Below, piece by piece: positions 11,754-24,677 of a stretch of 64,000 bases of DNA; the stretch's first letter is position 1, and each line of letters starts with the position of its first letter. The DNA is from Adineta ricciae. Lineage: Eukaryota > Rotifera > Eurotatoria > Adinetida > Adinetidae. The DNA is taken from contig CAJNOJ010000007.1 of the NCBI GenBank assembly GCA_905250025.1, positions 372,001-436,000 of the forward strand, written 5' to 3'. The notes under the pieces are model-generated. The model did no database searches. It saw nothing but the letters and a program-made list of their open reading frames with translations, and was not told where the DNA came from. The position numbers and the translations under genes were made by a program.

Positions 11754-13801
11754 ATGCCTAAATCAGCATCGCATCGTTATCCAACTGATAAATCGTCACC
11801 ATTATATCTTCGACCAAGAAAATTATTTGTTGATGATGACACTGCTGATAATGATCTCACTATACGGAATTCGAAATCTTCGAATCATATCATAACAACA
11901 GCATTGGCCCGCTTAACAACACGCACACCACCATCGTCATCCTCTCATCACACAGTTGTTATTCGAACAACAGTACAGCAAACGCCATTATCTGCAAATA
12001 GAAAACTACAAATGATCGATGTTAATGTTTGCCAACAAGAAAATCATCTTTCAATCAAGCGTATCAAACGACAGGCAGTAAACACTTGCTCACCAATATT
12101 CAACAAGTCAACACCGGTGCCAGTTCGTCGAGTAAGATATCATGGATCAAGCGGATTAATTTGTAGAGAAGAATGTCGTTTCGTTTAGGAATGTAATGTC
12201 AATCCGTTTATGACATTGAACTCAACAAATGAAAGTAAACCACAGAAAAGAAAACGTTCATCACTAAAGCAAATGTATGTCTATTGAATATTGAAATCAC
12301 GTATGTTTTTCTTATATCTCATTTGTTTTCAGAGTGTTCGATGAAGAAAATCTCGAAGAAAACTATCGAAGAAAAAAGGTAAACTACTCAATAAATGTCT
12401 CTTTTTTACTCATACGTTCTGTTTTTCGTTCAATAGCGATTAGCTTTAAAACAATGCAATGTTCATCGTTTCAATGAAGAGTTTCATACCCAATCACTGT
12501 TAGGTTCTGGTGAATTCGGTAATGTCTATCTATGCGTCAATCGTCTCGATGGTTGTGCATATGCGATAAAAAAATCCAAGCGTCCAATCGCCGGTAGCTC
12601 ATTTGAGTATGTCACCAGTCACCTTTCTCGTCTTCAACTTCGGTAATGTCTTTCATTTAACTAGAATGCTCGCTTGGAAAGAAGTGTGTGCTCAAGCTGT
12701 GCTTAAACATCCCAATATTCTTCAATACTACTCAGCATGGGCAGAAGACGATCATATGTACATTCAAAGCGAATTTTGCAATGGTAAGAAAAAGACTAAT
12801 CACATATGTTTCACACATGCTTTATTCACACTTAATTTGTATTCAAACACGAACGTGCGAAGTCATCAAATTCGTTTTCGATTTTTCAGGAGGAAATCTA
12901 GCTGAACGTATACGTGACAATCATCATCGACATTGTTACATGGAAGAAAGGGTTCTCCGCAAAATCCTATTACATATCGCTAATGGTCTAGCGTTTATTC
13001 ACTCGAAAAACTTAGTCCACTTAGATATTAAACCGGACAATATATTTATTTCAATCAACGAAGAATTAACGACAGAGAAGAATGTTACGTATAAAATTGG
13101 TGACTTAGGACATGTGACAGATATTTATGATCCATTTGTGGAAGAAGGCGATTCAAGATATCTAGCAAGAGAAGTTCTGCAACAAAAGCATCAATGTCTA
13201 CCAAAAGCGGATATCTTCTCGTTAGCATTAACGATATACGCAGCGGTAAGATTAGACAAGTTTGGAAATCAATTCCAACGTTTTCTTTTCAGGGCACAAA
13301 TACTACACTTCCGAAGAATAGCGATGAGTGGGATCGAATACGTGATGGGAAATTACCGGCGATAAAACACTGTTCAGACGCATTCAACGGATTACTTCTC
13401 GTAAGAAATAATTTCATATCATCGAATTCGAATCATTTTGTTCATACTAGGCAATGATCAAACCTGATGTCAGCGAACGGCCATCTTCATCTGACCTAGC
13501 TGAACATCCTGTTGTCTCGCCTGTTGGTGAGCGTACTAAAACTGAACTGTTTGATGAATTACAAGAAGAACAAAGAAAGAATTCTGTTTTAACAAAGTAA
13601 ATTTCCAAGCACAGCTGTCAACATTGAAATGATGTTCATCTCTCTTTCAGGAAACTTCTCGATTACATGCTATTGGCCAATGAACTTGAACGTGTTTGCT
13701 CACAAATCCGTGCTGTTGACATGAACAAATCTCCTCCACAAACCTTATCTTTACAACGTTCAAGTAGTGTTAGCGATGTTCGACTAACATCAGTGGTATA
13801 G
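11754..13801 (+). CDS. WEE1: Wee1-like tyrosine kinase (CDK inhibitor kinase)
   Basis: Nuclear kinase that phosphorylates the inhibitory Tyr of CDK1 and delays mitosis. The N-terminus (11754-12131) is disordered. After a 54-bp intron comes ECNVNPF, matching the NxNPF motif found before the Wee1 kinase domain. Kinase hallmarks: glycine loop GSGEFGNVYLC, AIKKSKRPIAGS with the ATP Lys, catalytic LVHLDIKPDNIF, GDLGHVT (DLG replaces DFG, typical of Wee1), EEGDSRYLAREVLQ and LPKADIFSLALT. A C-terminal coiled segment follows, ending TSVV with stop 13799-13801. Start: an in-frame ATG also exists at 11604, but an acceptor at 11745-11746 and the low-complexity upstream peptide favour 11754. The DLG, the EGDSR-type activation segment and NxNPF separate it from Myt1. 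Confidence 0.95.
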
Positions 13802-14934
13802 TGACAGACAGACAAACAAACAGATATGTATATAACTCGTCCAAGACAATCAAGAGTATTTTTTTCTTCTTGCTTAACTTATTTTTGTCCAAAGGAAAAC
13901 TTCTCTAATTATTTTTTTTGTCGAATTTGGTCAAAGAAGAATGAAGTCCAATGAGAATTGCCCATAAAAGAAGAAATAATAATGCGATTTTAACTTTGTT
14001 CTGATGTGTGTGCGTGTCTGAATTTTACGCTTTTATCTTTCTTTGTTCAATTTGTTACTCTTCATGTATATTATTTCATCTTCCTTAATGCCATTGATCA
14101 ATTGATGCACAGACTGTTTTTAATCACATTATTCGTATCCGTTCTTTGTTTAACTAAAACCAACAAATGTGTGTGTGTGTGAAAAATTGAACGAATTGTT
14201 ATCTGTGTCCTTTTTCCTTCTCTTCTTTCTTCGTAATTGATTTTCTTCTATGAAGATAATCGAAATATTTTCTCTACCTATTGATGTTCATTGTTTTCCT
14301 TTCCCTTTCTCTCTTCCTATATTGATTATTATCTAGATGATATTATATATACACCTGTGACATTGTCCTTTCTCTCATTATATATATGTATTACTTGTTG
14401 TTCTTTTTTGCCTCTTGAAAAAATCATTCGAATAAAGATTAAAGAAAGATTTCTATAATTATATGTGTGAAAATGAGTCGTTTGCTAGCAGTAGCGGCAT
14501 CTGGAGGATATTGGATCAGTGAGTGATTTTACAGATGATTAACTGCTTGTCAAAACGAATCTATTGCTGAGAATGAAACGATGATCGACATCGAAAAATA
14601 TGTAAATGTTTGCATTGTTTGTATCCGTCAAGGTGGAAAAGAATAGAGGACGCTCTTGCAAAAGTAAGGAGGAAAAGTCTTCTAGCTATTGGTGTTTAGA
14701 AATATCCATTAATAAAATACATTGACAAGTTTTTTGTTTTGCCTTCCACTTAGGTAATACCCGAAAAGTTTCTTTTCTAATCATCCTATTTGATTGTTTT
14801 CCAGATATTTCATTGTTTCTAGTAATGCTAGAATTTGTTTAACTATCTTGTAACTTATAGAAAGAAAGGTAAAATAGTTTTCAAGTGTTCATCTGGTATT
14901 CGAAGATTTCCCGTTAGGTTGAAATTTAGATTTT
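13802..14934. other. WEE1 3' UTR and UPF2 upstream region
   Basis: T-rich non-coding sequence. A likely WEE1 polyadenylation signal AATAAA lies at 14431-14436. A short open stretch at 14474 (MSRLLAVAASGGYWI, followed by a GTGAGT) could be a small upstream exon but has no support beyond the donor. An acceptor ends at 14917, before the UPF2 start. Confidence 0.5.
14431..14436 (+). terminator. Putative polyadenylation signal of WEE1
   Basis: Canonical AATAAA about 630 bases past the WEE1 stop, after a T-rich 3' UTR and before any further coding signal. Confidence 0.5.
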
Positions 14935-17900
14935 ATGAGTAATCGATCTCATACTCGTTGGGGTGCTCGACAACCACCGCGTCGAGGTGGCGGTGGCGGC
15001 GGAGGTTATGATCAAAGTTATGATGATTACGGTTACAACCAGCAACACTATTCTGCAAGTGGCTATGATTATGATCAGTATGATCAATCTCAGTCAAATT
15101 ATGACCGGGGTTCAGCGTCATCCAAGCGTTATTCATCGAATCGCAATAATTACGATGGTGGAAATTACCACTACAATCCTCCACCACGGCATGCAAAGGG
15201 GAACTTTGTTGAAAATCAGAATCAGAATCAGAATTACAGCAATAAATCAAATACACCAGCAACGAAGAAACCGTCAAAGAAGCAAGAACTTGAGTCAACT
15301 CCTGTAGTGCCTGCCAAACCAGAAGAGACAGCCACCGGTAAGGATGACTTGCATTTTTCTCTAGCAAATTTCGAACAATAAAATTCTATTAGAGACACCA
15401 TCACCACCAGCACCACCGCCTCCAGTGAAGCCAGCAGATGAAACGCCTGTTGTCGCAGGGCCTGTCGAAGAATCAAAGCCAGTAGAAGTACCTGTAGAAG
15501 AAGCACCGGTACCAGAACCACCTCCTGAAGAAAATCTTGATTTACTTCGGCAGCAAGTGGCAAGCTATCTAGCTGAACGACAAGATCGTTTGAAACAGCG
15601 ACAAGAACTCCGTGAGCAAAACATACAAGCAGAAAAGAAACGTCTCAATGCTGAACAACAAGAAGCGGCAATGACACGGCTAGATTCAAGTATCAAACGT
15701 ATTCCGCCATTTATCAAACGTCTCCGAACATTAACTGAACAGCAACGTGATGCACTTTGTCGAGACATGCAGGGATTAAACTTAACGCGTTATATATCCG
15801 AAGTTGCAACAGCGTTAACCGAAGCGAAATTGAAAATGAGCGATGTTTGGACATCCGTACAGATTTGTTCGTTGTTGCATCAACGTTATCCAGATTTCTC
15901 TACGACACTCTACGATAATTGGTTAAAAGTTTTACAGAAAGAAACGTTAGCTGATAATTTGTCGAAAGTTCGTGTCGATTTACGTTTATATGCTGAATTA
16001 ATCACTGTACATGTTTTACCAATTCAACAATCAATCAATCATCTTCTATCAATTTTAACAACGTTAATCAACAACGATAAAGACTTTTCCAATCTAACTA
16101 TTTTGATTAGTTTCTGTCGTCTGTGTGGAGAAGATTATGCTGATATATTTTCAAATAAGATACGAAAGTTAATAACGAAATTGGATGAAAATATCGAAGA
16201 AACGAACAAGAGTATGTTTCATTCGAATGAATTAAAACAACAAATTCGGCAAATGTTAAATGATTATTTTCAAAAGCTGTCCGTTTACCTTGTCGATGAA
16301 CATAAACAATTGCAAAAACAAGATCAATTGATGAAACGCACTATGGAAGTAAGTTTAAAGTCGATGATGAACGAAAGGCGAATATGATCTTTTCAAATTC
16401 ATCTTTCTTATCTATTGAGATTTGTATAGATAATGAAAGAATCTCTTTGGGTTATTCTATGATTGCATAATTTTATTATTCTGAGACTTTAAATTTATCG
16501 AAAGTATTCTCTTTCAGAATCGGGGAGAAATCAGCCAAGAGATCAAAGATAAATATGAACAAGCGAATACCACATTTCAGAAATTATTACAGAATACAGA
16601 AACAATGGCCGATTTGCTCGAACAAGTGATGCCGGAACTACCGATCGAGGGTTTGTTAACTCTCTTTCTCTCTCATTGGATACAAAGGTTTATTATTGGT
16701 CTTCTGTTTCTCTTCTAGAAGTTACTAAGAAGACCAGTGATCGTACTGGAATTGATTTCTATATACCTGGCCGATCGGATGACGTACGTCTTCTATATTT
16801 GAAACAACCTTTAATAGTCTATATACTTGAAGGATCTCGGCGGAAATACAATGTGGGAAGACAGTGAAACGAAGCAATTCTATGAAGAACTTCCTGATTT
16901 GAAACTTTTTCTTCCTCATTACGCATATCGCGAACCACTGACACCAGCAACTCCAACAACAACAACAACTACTACAACTGAAGAAGCCGATACACTCGAT
17001 TCGGTACAAATCGAACAAGAAATTGAAAAAGAAGCATTAGAAGTCACATCTGCAGCAGCCGATGCCGAAGAAGAAGATACCACATTGGCTGATATCGAAG
17101 GTTTTGATCGCAAAGATTTGAAATTACGTTGACATACTTTCGTTCTAGATGGACCCGAGGAAGATGTTGGAGCAAATAATATCAAATTGATGATGGATGT
17201 TTTTGTGACTCAATTACCATCGTGCGTTAATCGTGAAATGATCGATAAAGTAAAACAGTGTCAATTTCCGACAGAAATTTGACTCTTCGATCTTTTCAGG
17301 CAGCGCGCGATTTTGCAACAAATCTAAATACCAAGCAGAATCGTAAACGACTAATAAAAGCTCTATATACAGTTCAACGAACATATTTACATTTGCTACC
17401 GTTTTATTCGCGTTTAATAGCTCAGTTAACTCCCGTGATGCCTGAAATTGGGAATGAATTAGTTCGCTTACTGAAAAATGAATTTCGTGCTCATATTAAA
17501 CGCAAAGATCAAATTTACATTGAATCGAAAATCAAAACTGTCCGTTTCATTGGCGAATTGGTGAAATTCAATGTTTTTCCCAAGGCTGAAGCAATCAATT
17601 GCTTGAAAACATTGCTAAGCGATTTTCGTCATCATAATATTGAAATGTGCTGTAATCTTTTGGAGACATGCGGCCGATTTCTTTACCGCAGTCCGGATTG
17701 TCATCGACGAACAGAAATTATTCTTGTAAATGAAGATTTGAGCTTCTTTTTAGCTTCATCATGATTTTTCACTTTGCAGGAAATCCTAATGCGGAAAAAG
17801 GCAGTGTTGAATTTGGACAATCGATATACAACACAAATCGAAAACGCTTATTATTATTGTAATCCGCCCGAAACTCGAGAAATTGAGAAGAAAATTCGAT

Positions 17901-20249
17901 CACCGATACAAGAATACTTGCGGCGATTACTTTTCAAGGATCTGAATAAAATGTCTACCGAAAAGGTCAGATTTTGATGAACAAACAAAACTTGAACGTC
18001 TCGATTTTTACTCATAGATTCTTCGACAAATTCGTAAATTCAATTGGCTTGACGCAGAATTTCGTTTCTATGCAAGCAAATGTTTAGCAGCGCCATACAG
18101 CATGAAATTCAATTCGATTCAATGTCTCGCCAGTATACTCTCTGGTCTATCTCATTTCTATGTAAGTCATGTCAACGTAAATGATCTAGCGTTCAAACTT
18201 TTGCGTTTAGGATGATGTAGCAATTGAAGTACTTGACAATGTGCTTGATGATATTCGCTTAGGTCTTGAGGTATTGAATGACTTCAGAAAATTTTCTGCT
18301 AAAATGTGCTCTTTAAGATCAATATTCCAAAATTTAATCAACGTCGTTTGTGTATGATTAAATATCTCGGTGAAATGTACAATTATCGAGTTGTTGATTC
18401 ATTGATTATCTTTCGTACTTTATATTTATTAATTACGTATGGTGTTAATCTTGATAGTAAATCGACATGGTTGCCTTTCATATGCACTCATTGAGCCCTT
18501 CCCTTTTTATTAACAGATTCGGAGCCAAATGAAATTGATCCACCTGAACACTTATTTCGCATTCGACTTGTTTGTACATTACTCGATACCTGTGGCCAAT
18601 ACTTTGATCGGGGTACAAGCAAAAAACGACTTGACTGTTTTCTCATCTATTTTCAAGTGAATATCTTTTTTCTTTCTAAATATTCATAACGACAGAAGAA
18701 CTTCTGTAGAGATACTACCATTTCAAAAAAGAACAGCCGATCTGGAATGCTGTAACGTATCCGTTTCCACGTGAAATCCAAGATATTATGGATGAATGTG
18801 TTATGGATCTAAGACCGAAATTTAACAGAGCCACATCGTATGCTAAAGCTTGTGAACAAGTAGAAAATATGGAGAAAGAATTTGTCGGTTTGATTAGTAA
18901 GAAAAATAATAATTGATTTGTATGGAGTAAACATTGTTTTCATTAGATGAACAGCAAGCGAAAGCAGCTGCGAAAGATGCGACGAATCTGTCACGCGATG
19001 TGAATCTAGCACCAATTACTGAAGATGATGAACAGCCAACAGAAAATACAAATGACGATGAATGTTCCAATGTACCACGACGACAAGATGACGAAGAGGT
19101 AAAGAACCAAGTTGTACTTTGCTTTAGTTTAAATTTGGATTTGAATTAAACACGACAGGACGAGGAAGATCGAGATGAAGAGGAAGAAAACGAAGATGAC
19201 GATGAAGAATGCCACGCTACTGTGCGTGTTCGCCGTCCGCGACCAAGTGGTGGCAGTGCTGATCGTACGAGTGGTGGTAGTGGTGCTGATGAAGAATGTT
19301 TGGATACAGACGAGAATGATCTCGGTGGTGGTGGTACTTTTGATGATGCGAATCAGAATGGCCGGAAGACTTCCACAGAACGTGAAAAAGTCGTCAGCGA
19401 AGAAGACAAAGATTTTATGAAAGCATTCGACGCACTTGTTGCCGAATCGGTTGCTGTAAGTAGATTATGTTTAGTTTCCATTGTAAAAATATCGTATCGT
19501 TCGAAATTAGCAACGTACTAATGATATGACGAAAATTCCGGCACCGGATATTCCGATACCAGTTCATTTGCGGAAGAGTAAACTGCCATCGACGACAATG
19601 ATGAATATTTCACGTAAGATCGAATATGTGAGTGATTGAGTAATGCGCGATTCTCATTTGTAGAAAGCGATGGCGACGATGAAAGTGAAAATACCGCTAA
19701 AAAAACAGAAACAGTTAATTTTGTTGTGATGCTCAAGAAGAACAATCGACCACAGGTGAACTATCCGTCGAAACTAGGCCTTCTATTTGCATGCTGACCA
19801 CACATTGTTTTAGTTCCATAACATGGAAGTTTCAAGCACGTCTGAAATGGCGCTACGTTTGAAAGCTCGTGAACAAGTACGTCTTACAGTTTGACATAAT
19901 TCTATAATAATGACTAAATGATTTGTTTCACAGGCTGATCGGGAAGAAAAAGCTCGTTTGAAAATACTCACATTGAGCATGTCAACACGGATGGAACAAC
20001 AAGAAACTGAACAAGGTTTTTCTTTCTTTTGAAACTAAAGACTTTGATTTACGATTTGTGTGTCTACAGAATTGATGATGAACGCAAGCAATCGTTCAGC
20101 AATACCATCAGCTGCCAATCTAAATCGAGAGAAAAAGCAGAAATACATCCCGCCTAAAGGCGTTCCAGATGTTGATCTTATATTTGGATCGAAGTAGGTC
20201 GACTGAGTCATGTTTCTGTCGAATGATTTTCTCTTTTAGAAAACGGTGA
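14935..20249 (+). CDS. UPF2: Nonsense-mediated decay factor UPF2
   Basis: UPF2 bridges UPF3-exon-junction complexes and UPF1 in nonsense-mediated mRNA decay. An R/G/Y-rich N-terminus is followed by a coiled segment and three MIF4G domains. MIF4G-1 is about 15650-16560 (LTEQQRDALCRDMQGLNLTR, VQICSLLHQRYPDF). MIF4G-2 is about 17160-17990 (KTVRFIGELVKFNVFPKAEA, HHNIEMCCNLLETCGRFLYR, ENAYYYCNPPETRE). MIF4G-3 is about 18020-18900 (LRQIRKFNW, DDIRLGLE, PPEHLFRIRLVCTLLDTCGQ). Then come an acidic region and the UPF1-binding C-terminus ending PPKGVPDVDLIFGSK. An in-frame TGA at 14920 lies upstream of the ATG. The end is either TAG at 20195 or, if the GTAGGT there is used as donor, KKR-TGA at 20247-20249. 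The latter resembles the basic tail of other UPF2 proteins. Confidence 0.95.
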
Positions 20250-20879
20250 ACGAACTCCAGTATGGAAAATAACATCAGACTTCAGCTACGACAACTATGA
20301 CCATCTCCACGAGTTGAATATGAGTGATATTGGTGCGCGATCGGATTCAACATTGAAAAGAAATTTTTTGACGAAATTTTCAAAGAAAAATTATGTGATT
20401 AACTTCTTTTGTGCAGTGATTTACTGGAGGTTATACAAAATGAAGTCTGTTTCTTTTTCTCTTTATTTTTGTTTTTCGTTTATTTCTTTACTTATTTCTC
20501 TAACTTCTCTTTCACCAAACACACGACACGCTATTGAGATAACCACTCAAGAATGCAGAAGAGCAAGAAGGTCTCTACTCTCTTCATACAACACATTGTA
20601 CGCCATGAATCATCTTCTTTTCTGGGTCCTGTTTGTTTTTTTTCTTTTCTTACTTTGTATCTTGTGCCTATCTGCTTAAACAGTCGTCATCATCAGACAC
20701 AATGTGTTTTACAAACCAGACGAGAGATGAGGAAAAAATGAAATAAAATATTGTATACGAGAACATCATTTTTATATTAACGGCTCAATGAAATTCTTAC
20801 CGGAGATCAACTTTGTGATCGTGATGAAAAGCGTGTGTTACTTATTTTAGACAAAAAAGAAATTTGTCGAAAACTAAAA
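20250..20879. other. UPF2 3' region and spacer to the methyltransferase
   Basis: No convincing gene. The open frame at about 20314-20679 is T/F/L-rich and unlike any family I know. AATAAA at 20742-20747 is the likely UPF2 polyadenylation signal. A splice acceptor (CTTATTTTAG, ending 20850) follows about 100 bases later, 29 bases before the next start codon. Confidence 0.5.
20742..20747 (+). terminator. Putative polyadenylation signal of UPF2
   Basis: Canonical AATAAA about 490 bases past the UPF2 stop and about 100 bases before the acceptor preceding the next gene. Confidence 0.5.
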
Positions 20880-21668
20880 ATGACAACTCATGATGTAAAT
20901 GCAATTGCTGCTGAAGGCTTTGGAAAGGCAGCGATAGTATATGAACAAGCGCGACCGACCTATCCAGCTGATGCAATTGATTTCATCAAGTCACTTCATG
21001 ATAAGCCTGACATCCTTGTTGATCTGGGAGCAGGTACTGGCAAACTAACACGTTTATTAGGTTCCTTTGGTGCCCGAGAAGTCATCGCCATTGAACCTGT
21101 TCCGTCTATGCGCGAAAATCTGAAAAATATTCCTTTAATTACGAAAGTACTCGATGGATCGGCTGAGCATATTCCTTGCGATGATCATACGGTTGACATC
21201 ATTATCTGTGGTCAAGCATTCCACTGGTTTGCCAATCATCGAGCACTCACAGAATTTCGTCGAGTATTGAAACCAAACGGCTTGTTAGTACTTATCTGGA
21301 ATTTAACGGATGATCGAGAGAATGAATGGAGAAAAAATATCGAGGAATACATTGATTCGTTTAGATCAAAAGATACACCACGCTACAAAACCATGGAATG
21401 GAAACAAGCATTTGAAAATCAGAACTTATTTTCCCCGATACAACATCGCCAATTCAGTCATCTGCAAAGAATCACACGTGATTTGGCTCTAAATCGAATG
21501 CTATCAACAAGTTTTATTGCTGCATTACCGGCTGAACAACAAGCAAACATAGTGAACGAAGTCCGAAAAATGCTCGACAATATTGAAGAATTACGAGGAA
21601 TAGAAGAATTCGACGTGAAGCATCTGACTGATGTTTATTGGTGTTCACCAGTGCAATCTTCGTCTTAA
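20880..21668 (+). CDS. Class I SAM-dependent methyltransferase (Methyltransf_11 type)
   Basis: A single uninterrupted exon of 262 residues. The SAM-binding Rossmann fold is clear: motif I VDLGAGTGKLTRLLG, the acidic strand-2 end VIAIEPVPSMRENL, then SAEHIPCDDHTVDIIICGQA, FHWF and the post-motif strand LKPNGLLVLIWN. The N-terminal AAEGFGKAAIVYEQARPTYP is typical of a family of small-molecule-type methyltransferases found in bacteria, fungi, slime moulds and some animals; the substrate is unknown. The start at 20880 gives MTTHDVNAIAAEG; an in-frame ATG at 20835 is separated from it by the acceptor at 20850, so 20880 is preferred. It is the only clear gene here without introns, compatible with transfer or retroposition. 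Confidence 0.88.
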   Translation: MTTHDVNAIAAEGFGKAAIVYEQARPTYPADAIDFIKSLHDKPDILVDLGAGTGKLTRLLGSFGAREVIAIEPVPSMRENLKNIPLITKVLDGSAEHIPCDDHTVDIIICGQAFHWFANHRALTEFRRVLKPNGLLVLIWNLTDDRENEWRKNIEEYIDSFRSKDTPRYKTMEWKQAFENQNLFSPIQHRQFSHLQRITRDLALNRMLSTSFIAALPAEQQANIVNEVRKMLDNIEELRGIEEFDVKHLTDVYWCSPVQSSS

Positions 21669-21761
21669 ACCCAAATATATTTAATTATACTGCAAGATTT
21701 TTTCGCTAATCAATTACAAAAATATCTTTCGAACATTCAATAGTTTATATCTTGATTTTAT

Positions 21762-21767
21762 AATAAA
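21762..21767 (+). terminator. Putative polyadenylation signal of the methyltransferase
   Basis: Canonical AATAAA about 95 bases past the methyltransferase stop codon. Confidence 0.55.
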
Positions 21768-21995
21768 CAAACACTAACGAAATCACCTGTGTCTACTATA
21801 AATTAAATACAAAACGAGGATACGCAGCACTGGCGATTACGGTAGTATTACTGCGCATCGATTTGAAAAATAAGTCACCAAACATGATGACGATGAAAAA
21901 GGTCTCATATGAAAACTTAAGAGAGAGAATTTATATACGAAAGAGAAAAAAAAAGTGTCTTATTTCGATTACTTTATTCAAAAATAACAATTTTT

Positions 21996-23281
21996 TTACA
22001 TATATTTCGAAACGAGATTTTGCATACGATCAGTGTATGTTTGTTCATATGGAGCAGCTGGCCGAGGATCTGTTATTTTAGGACCAAAATTGCAGCCTGT
22101 ATAATGTTCGCGAGAAGTAGTCAGAGCGGTTCGAGGTCGTTCTCTCGGAGGTGAAATTGTTTGAGAGATTTGTATCCGTGGATTGGAAACTGTTTTTTGA
22201 GTCGGTAATGGTGGCGGCAACGGGAGAGATTGGTTTGATACTGATGTTACCAGGCGAGGTCCAGCACTTTGCGCACGCTGACGACCGGATATGCTTGAAC
22301 TGTTAGTGTCGATGATCGTACGAGGTTGCAATGTGATGGGTTTTACAATAGTAATTATTTCTTCTTTAAGAGGAGGAGGAGGAACAGATGTTGATGGTGG
22401 AAGAGACGGCTGAATCGATTTATTCTCGTCACCGGTATTATTCCATACCATACATGCTGCAACACTTCCCTCACCATTGCTTGAACGTTTATTACCCTTC
22501 TGTTTCGACATTTGTGTACGTGCTGATAGAAACCTTTGAAATGTTTCTTGTCGAATTTGTTTGGATCGTTCTTGGTCAGGTTGACCATGTTTGTAAGTAC
22601 AGGAATAAACGCTCGCAGTTGATGTTATAGGCGACGGCGTATTTTTGTCGTCGGTATTGTTTATTGTCTGAATTTCTGCTAGAATACGAGATGGTGTTGT
22701 GTCACGATTATAATCATCACCATACGACGTAATTTTAACACTTTCAGCAAGCGCCTTATGATCAGTGTTACGCGGTACCCAACTGATAAGATATGGGTTG
22801 AAATTTCCACGTGCGCTATTGACCGTTTTTCGTCTGCCGAAACCCTTCAATGAGATTTGTAGAAAGTTTGATGAGAAAAGACTTCATTAGGTTTAATTTT
22901 CTCTTACCCCTTGAGTATTTCGAACTAATGGATCACATTCGAATCGAAAGCGGTTATCATGTTGGGAAAAGACATGAGTATTGGCCTCTACCTAGAGTGA
23001 CATAAGGTAGATATGAGCAGATTGAAAAGATCAACTACGAACTGTTTGTCGATCAACAAACTTTTTCGGTGGGATTGGTTGCGCCAATTGACGAAAATAC
23101 TGAGCGAGATCGGCACGAGATTTTGCTCGAAAATTACCGTAATAGCTGGTAGGAAACTATGATTGAAAAGTGATCAATCTGCTTCGGAAATCTCCAGATA
23201 AGGTCTTACCCAAGAGCCAACGATTCGTTGTGCATCTGTGGATGTAGAAAATGGAACTTGTCTTATATGCACTTGACTCAT
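21996..23281 (-). CDS. Unrecognised proline-rich protein
   Basis: I do not recognise the family. Exons on the minus strand join in frame: 23279-23281 start (MSQVHIRQVPFSTST...GSW); after an intron, FPTSYYGNFRAKSRADLAQY to VDRQT (donor GTTCGT after 23043); then VEANTHVFSQHDNRFRFECD to NTQG; then a long last exon starting GFGRRKTVNSARGNFNPYLI. The folded-looking N-terminal part has aromatic, PxxYYG-like repeats. The middle is rich in P, S and T with several PPPP runs. The C-terminus is YTGCNFGPKITDPRPAAPYE...LVSKYM. Short basic/aromatic motifs of this kind occur in ciliary microtubule-associated proteins, but that is only a guess. Its 3' end faces the methyltransferase. Confidence 0.7.
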
Positions 23282-24677
23282 CTTCAGTGAACTGTGCACC
23301 ACTTATTCGTAAGTCGAACACAGTAATATATGTCTTGTTCGTATTTATGTTGTTAACAACACGATACACGACAGCGGCGTCAAGCAAAATTGAATAAGAG
23401 AGGCAAAGAAAATGGTAAACTTGAAGAGAAGAATTGTAGTGAAAGACTCTCAAAAAAATGTACTCTCTTCACTCTCTGCTTAGCATCAATGAAGCGAACA
23501 TTGTAATGCTTACATGTATCGAGGCAATACTATTATTTTTTCTCGTTTTCTTTTATTGACTCAAAGAGAAGCAAGACAAAGGCAGTCACAGAGAGAGAGA
23601 GGGAGGGAGGGAAAACAAGACTAATTGAATAACATTTCGCTATAATATTTGATTTGAAATGAATAAAATTTTGATGCTAGTTTCTTCTTGTTCGACATAG
23701 CTTGGTAGAACTTTATTTTCTCGAGATCAGAAATTCATGCGATTATAGAAGCACGGCGAATAAAAATTGAAAGATCAATAAATGAAAATCAAATATTTGT
23801 ACAGAACTTAAGTTTATATTTCTAACTGATCGTTTGAAGTAGTTACCTATAATTAAATTGCTCTTTTTCTGTTTTGATTCTTCGTCATTGCATAAGTGAA
23901 TGCGAATATAACGTAACAAAAGTGAACTTATGTTTAACCTTTTATCTACTTAAAATAAAACAACAGTTTCAACGATGACTAATAAATTCATGCAAACAAA
24001 ATGTGAGGTACGAATCTAGATTGTCGCCGAAACTCGACCATATACATTCTGATCGAGTTGGCTCCGACTGACTGGTCTTTGACGAGCGCTAGTCTCACTG
24101 ATCTGCATTCAAAGCGACAGGATTTCATTTTGACTTGAATTAAGATACTGGCACCGTTACAATGACCGCATGTACCTTCTACATATATTTGTACATTTAT
24201 ATGTGGATATAAATGAGAGTAACCATAATGATTGCTGAAAAGAACAGATATTTAGAAAAGATATTGGCGACGAGAATTTCAAATAATTTTAGTGTTCTGT
24301 TGACTATTAGCGACGATGAAGAAACAGTAGTAAAAGGTTCAATTTTTTCTTGTCGGATTAGTAATGCCATCTTTCGAACAGGTAATTTTAACGACAGAGA
24401 AACGAGAAAGGCATTTCCATCGTTTCAAAACCTGACAATGGTAACTCATTGACAACTATTACTTTTTGTTTTTTCTATCTTCTGCATCTTTTTTCTTCTG
24501 TGTTCTATATTTTTTCTTTCAAAATGTCTGTGTGTGTTGCATATTTACTGTAAAAGACTTATTGATAAGTAACCAATATAAACTTTCAACAGCGATACTT
24601 AGTTTCATCACACGCACACACACATTCATCGCACTTTCTTTTATTTCTTCTACAGATATCTGATCTACCATTTATTA
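23282..24677. other. Divergent intergenic region upstream of LOXHD1
   Basis: No gene supported. There is a GA-rich stretch near 23592-23612. The open frame 24213-24452 has no recognisable domain. A pyrimidine-rich acceptor ends at 24655, 22 bases before the LOXHD1 start. The region should contain promoters for the proline-rich gene and LOXHD1. Confidence 0.5.

Noticed and set aside
20314-20679. 121-codon frame between UPF2 and the methyltransferase
   Set aside because: It is hydrophobic and T-rich, lies in the expected UPF2 3' UTR before AATAAA, and shows no family similarity.
22388-22630. Plus-strand frame of 80 codons in the proline-rich gene
   Set aside because: It is antisense to a long exon that splices in frame with conserved-looking neighbours.
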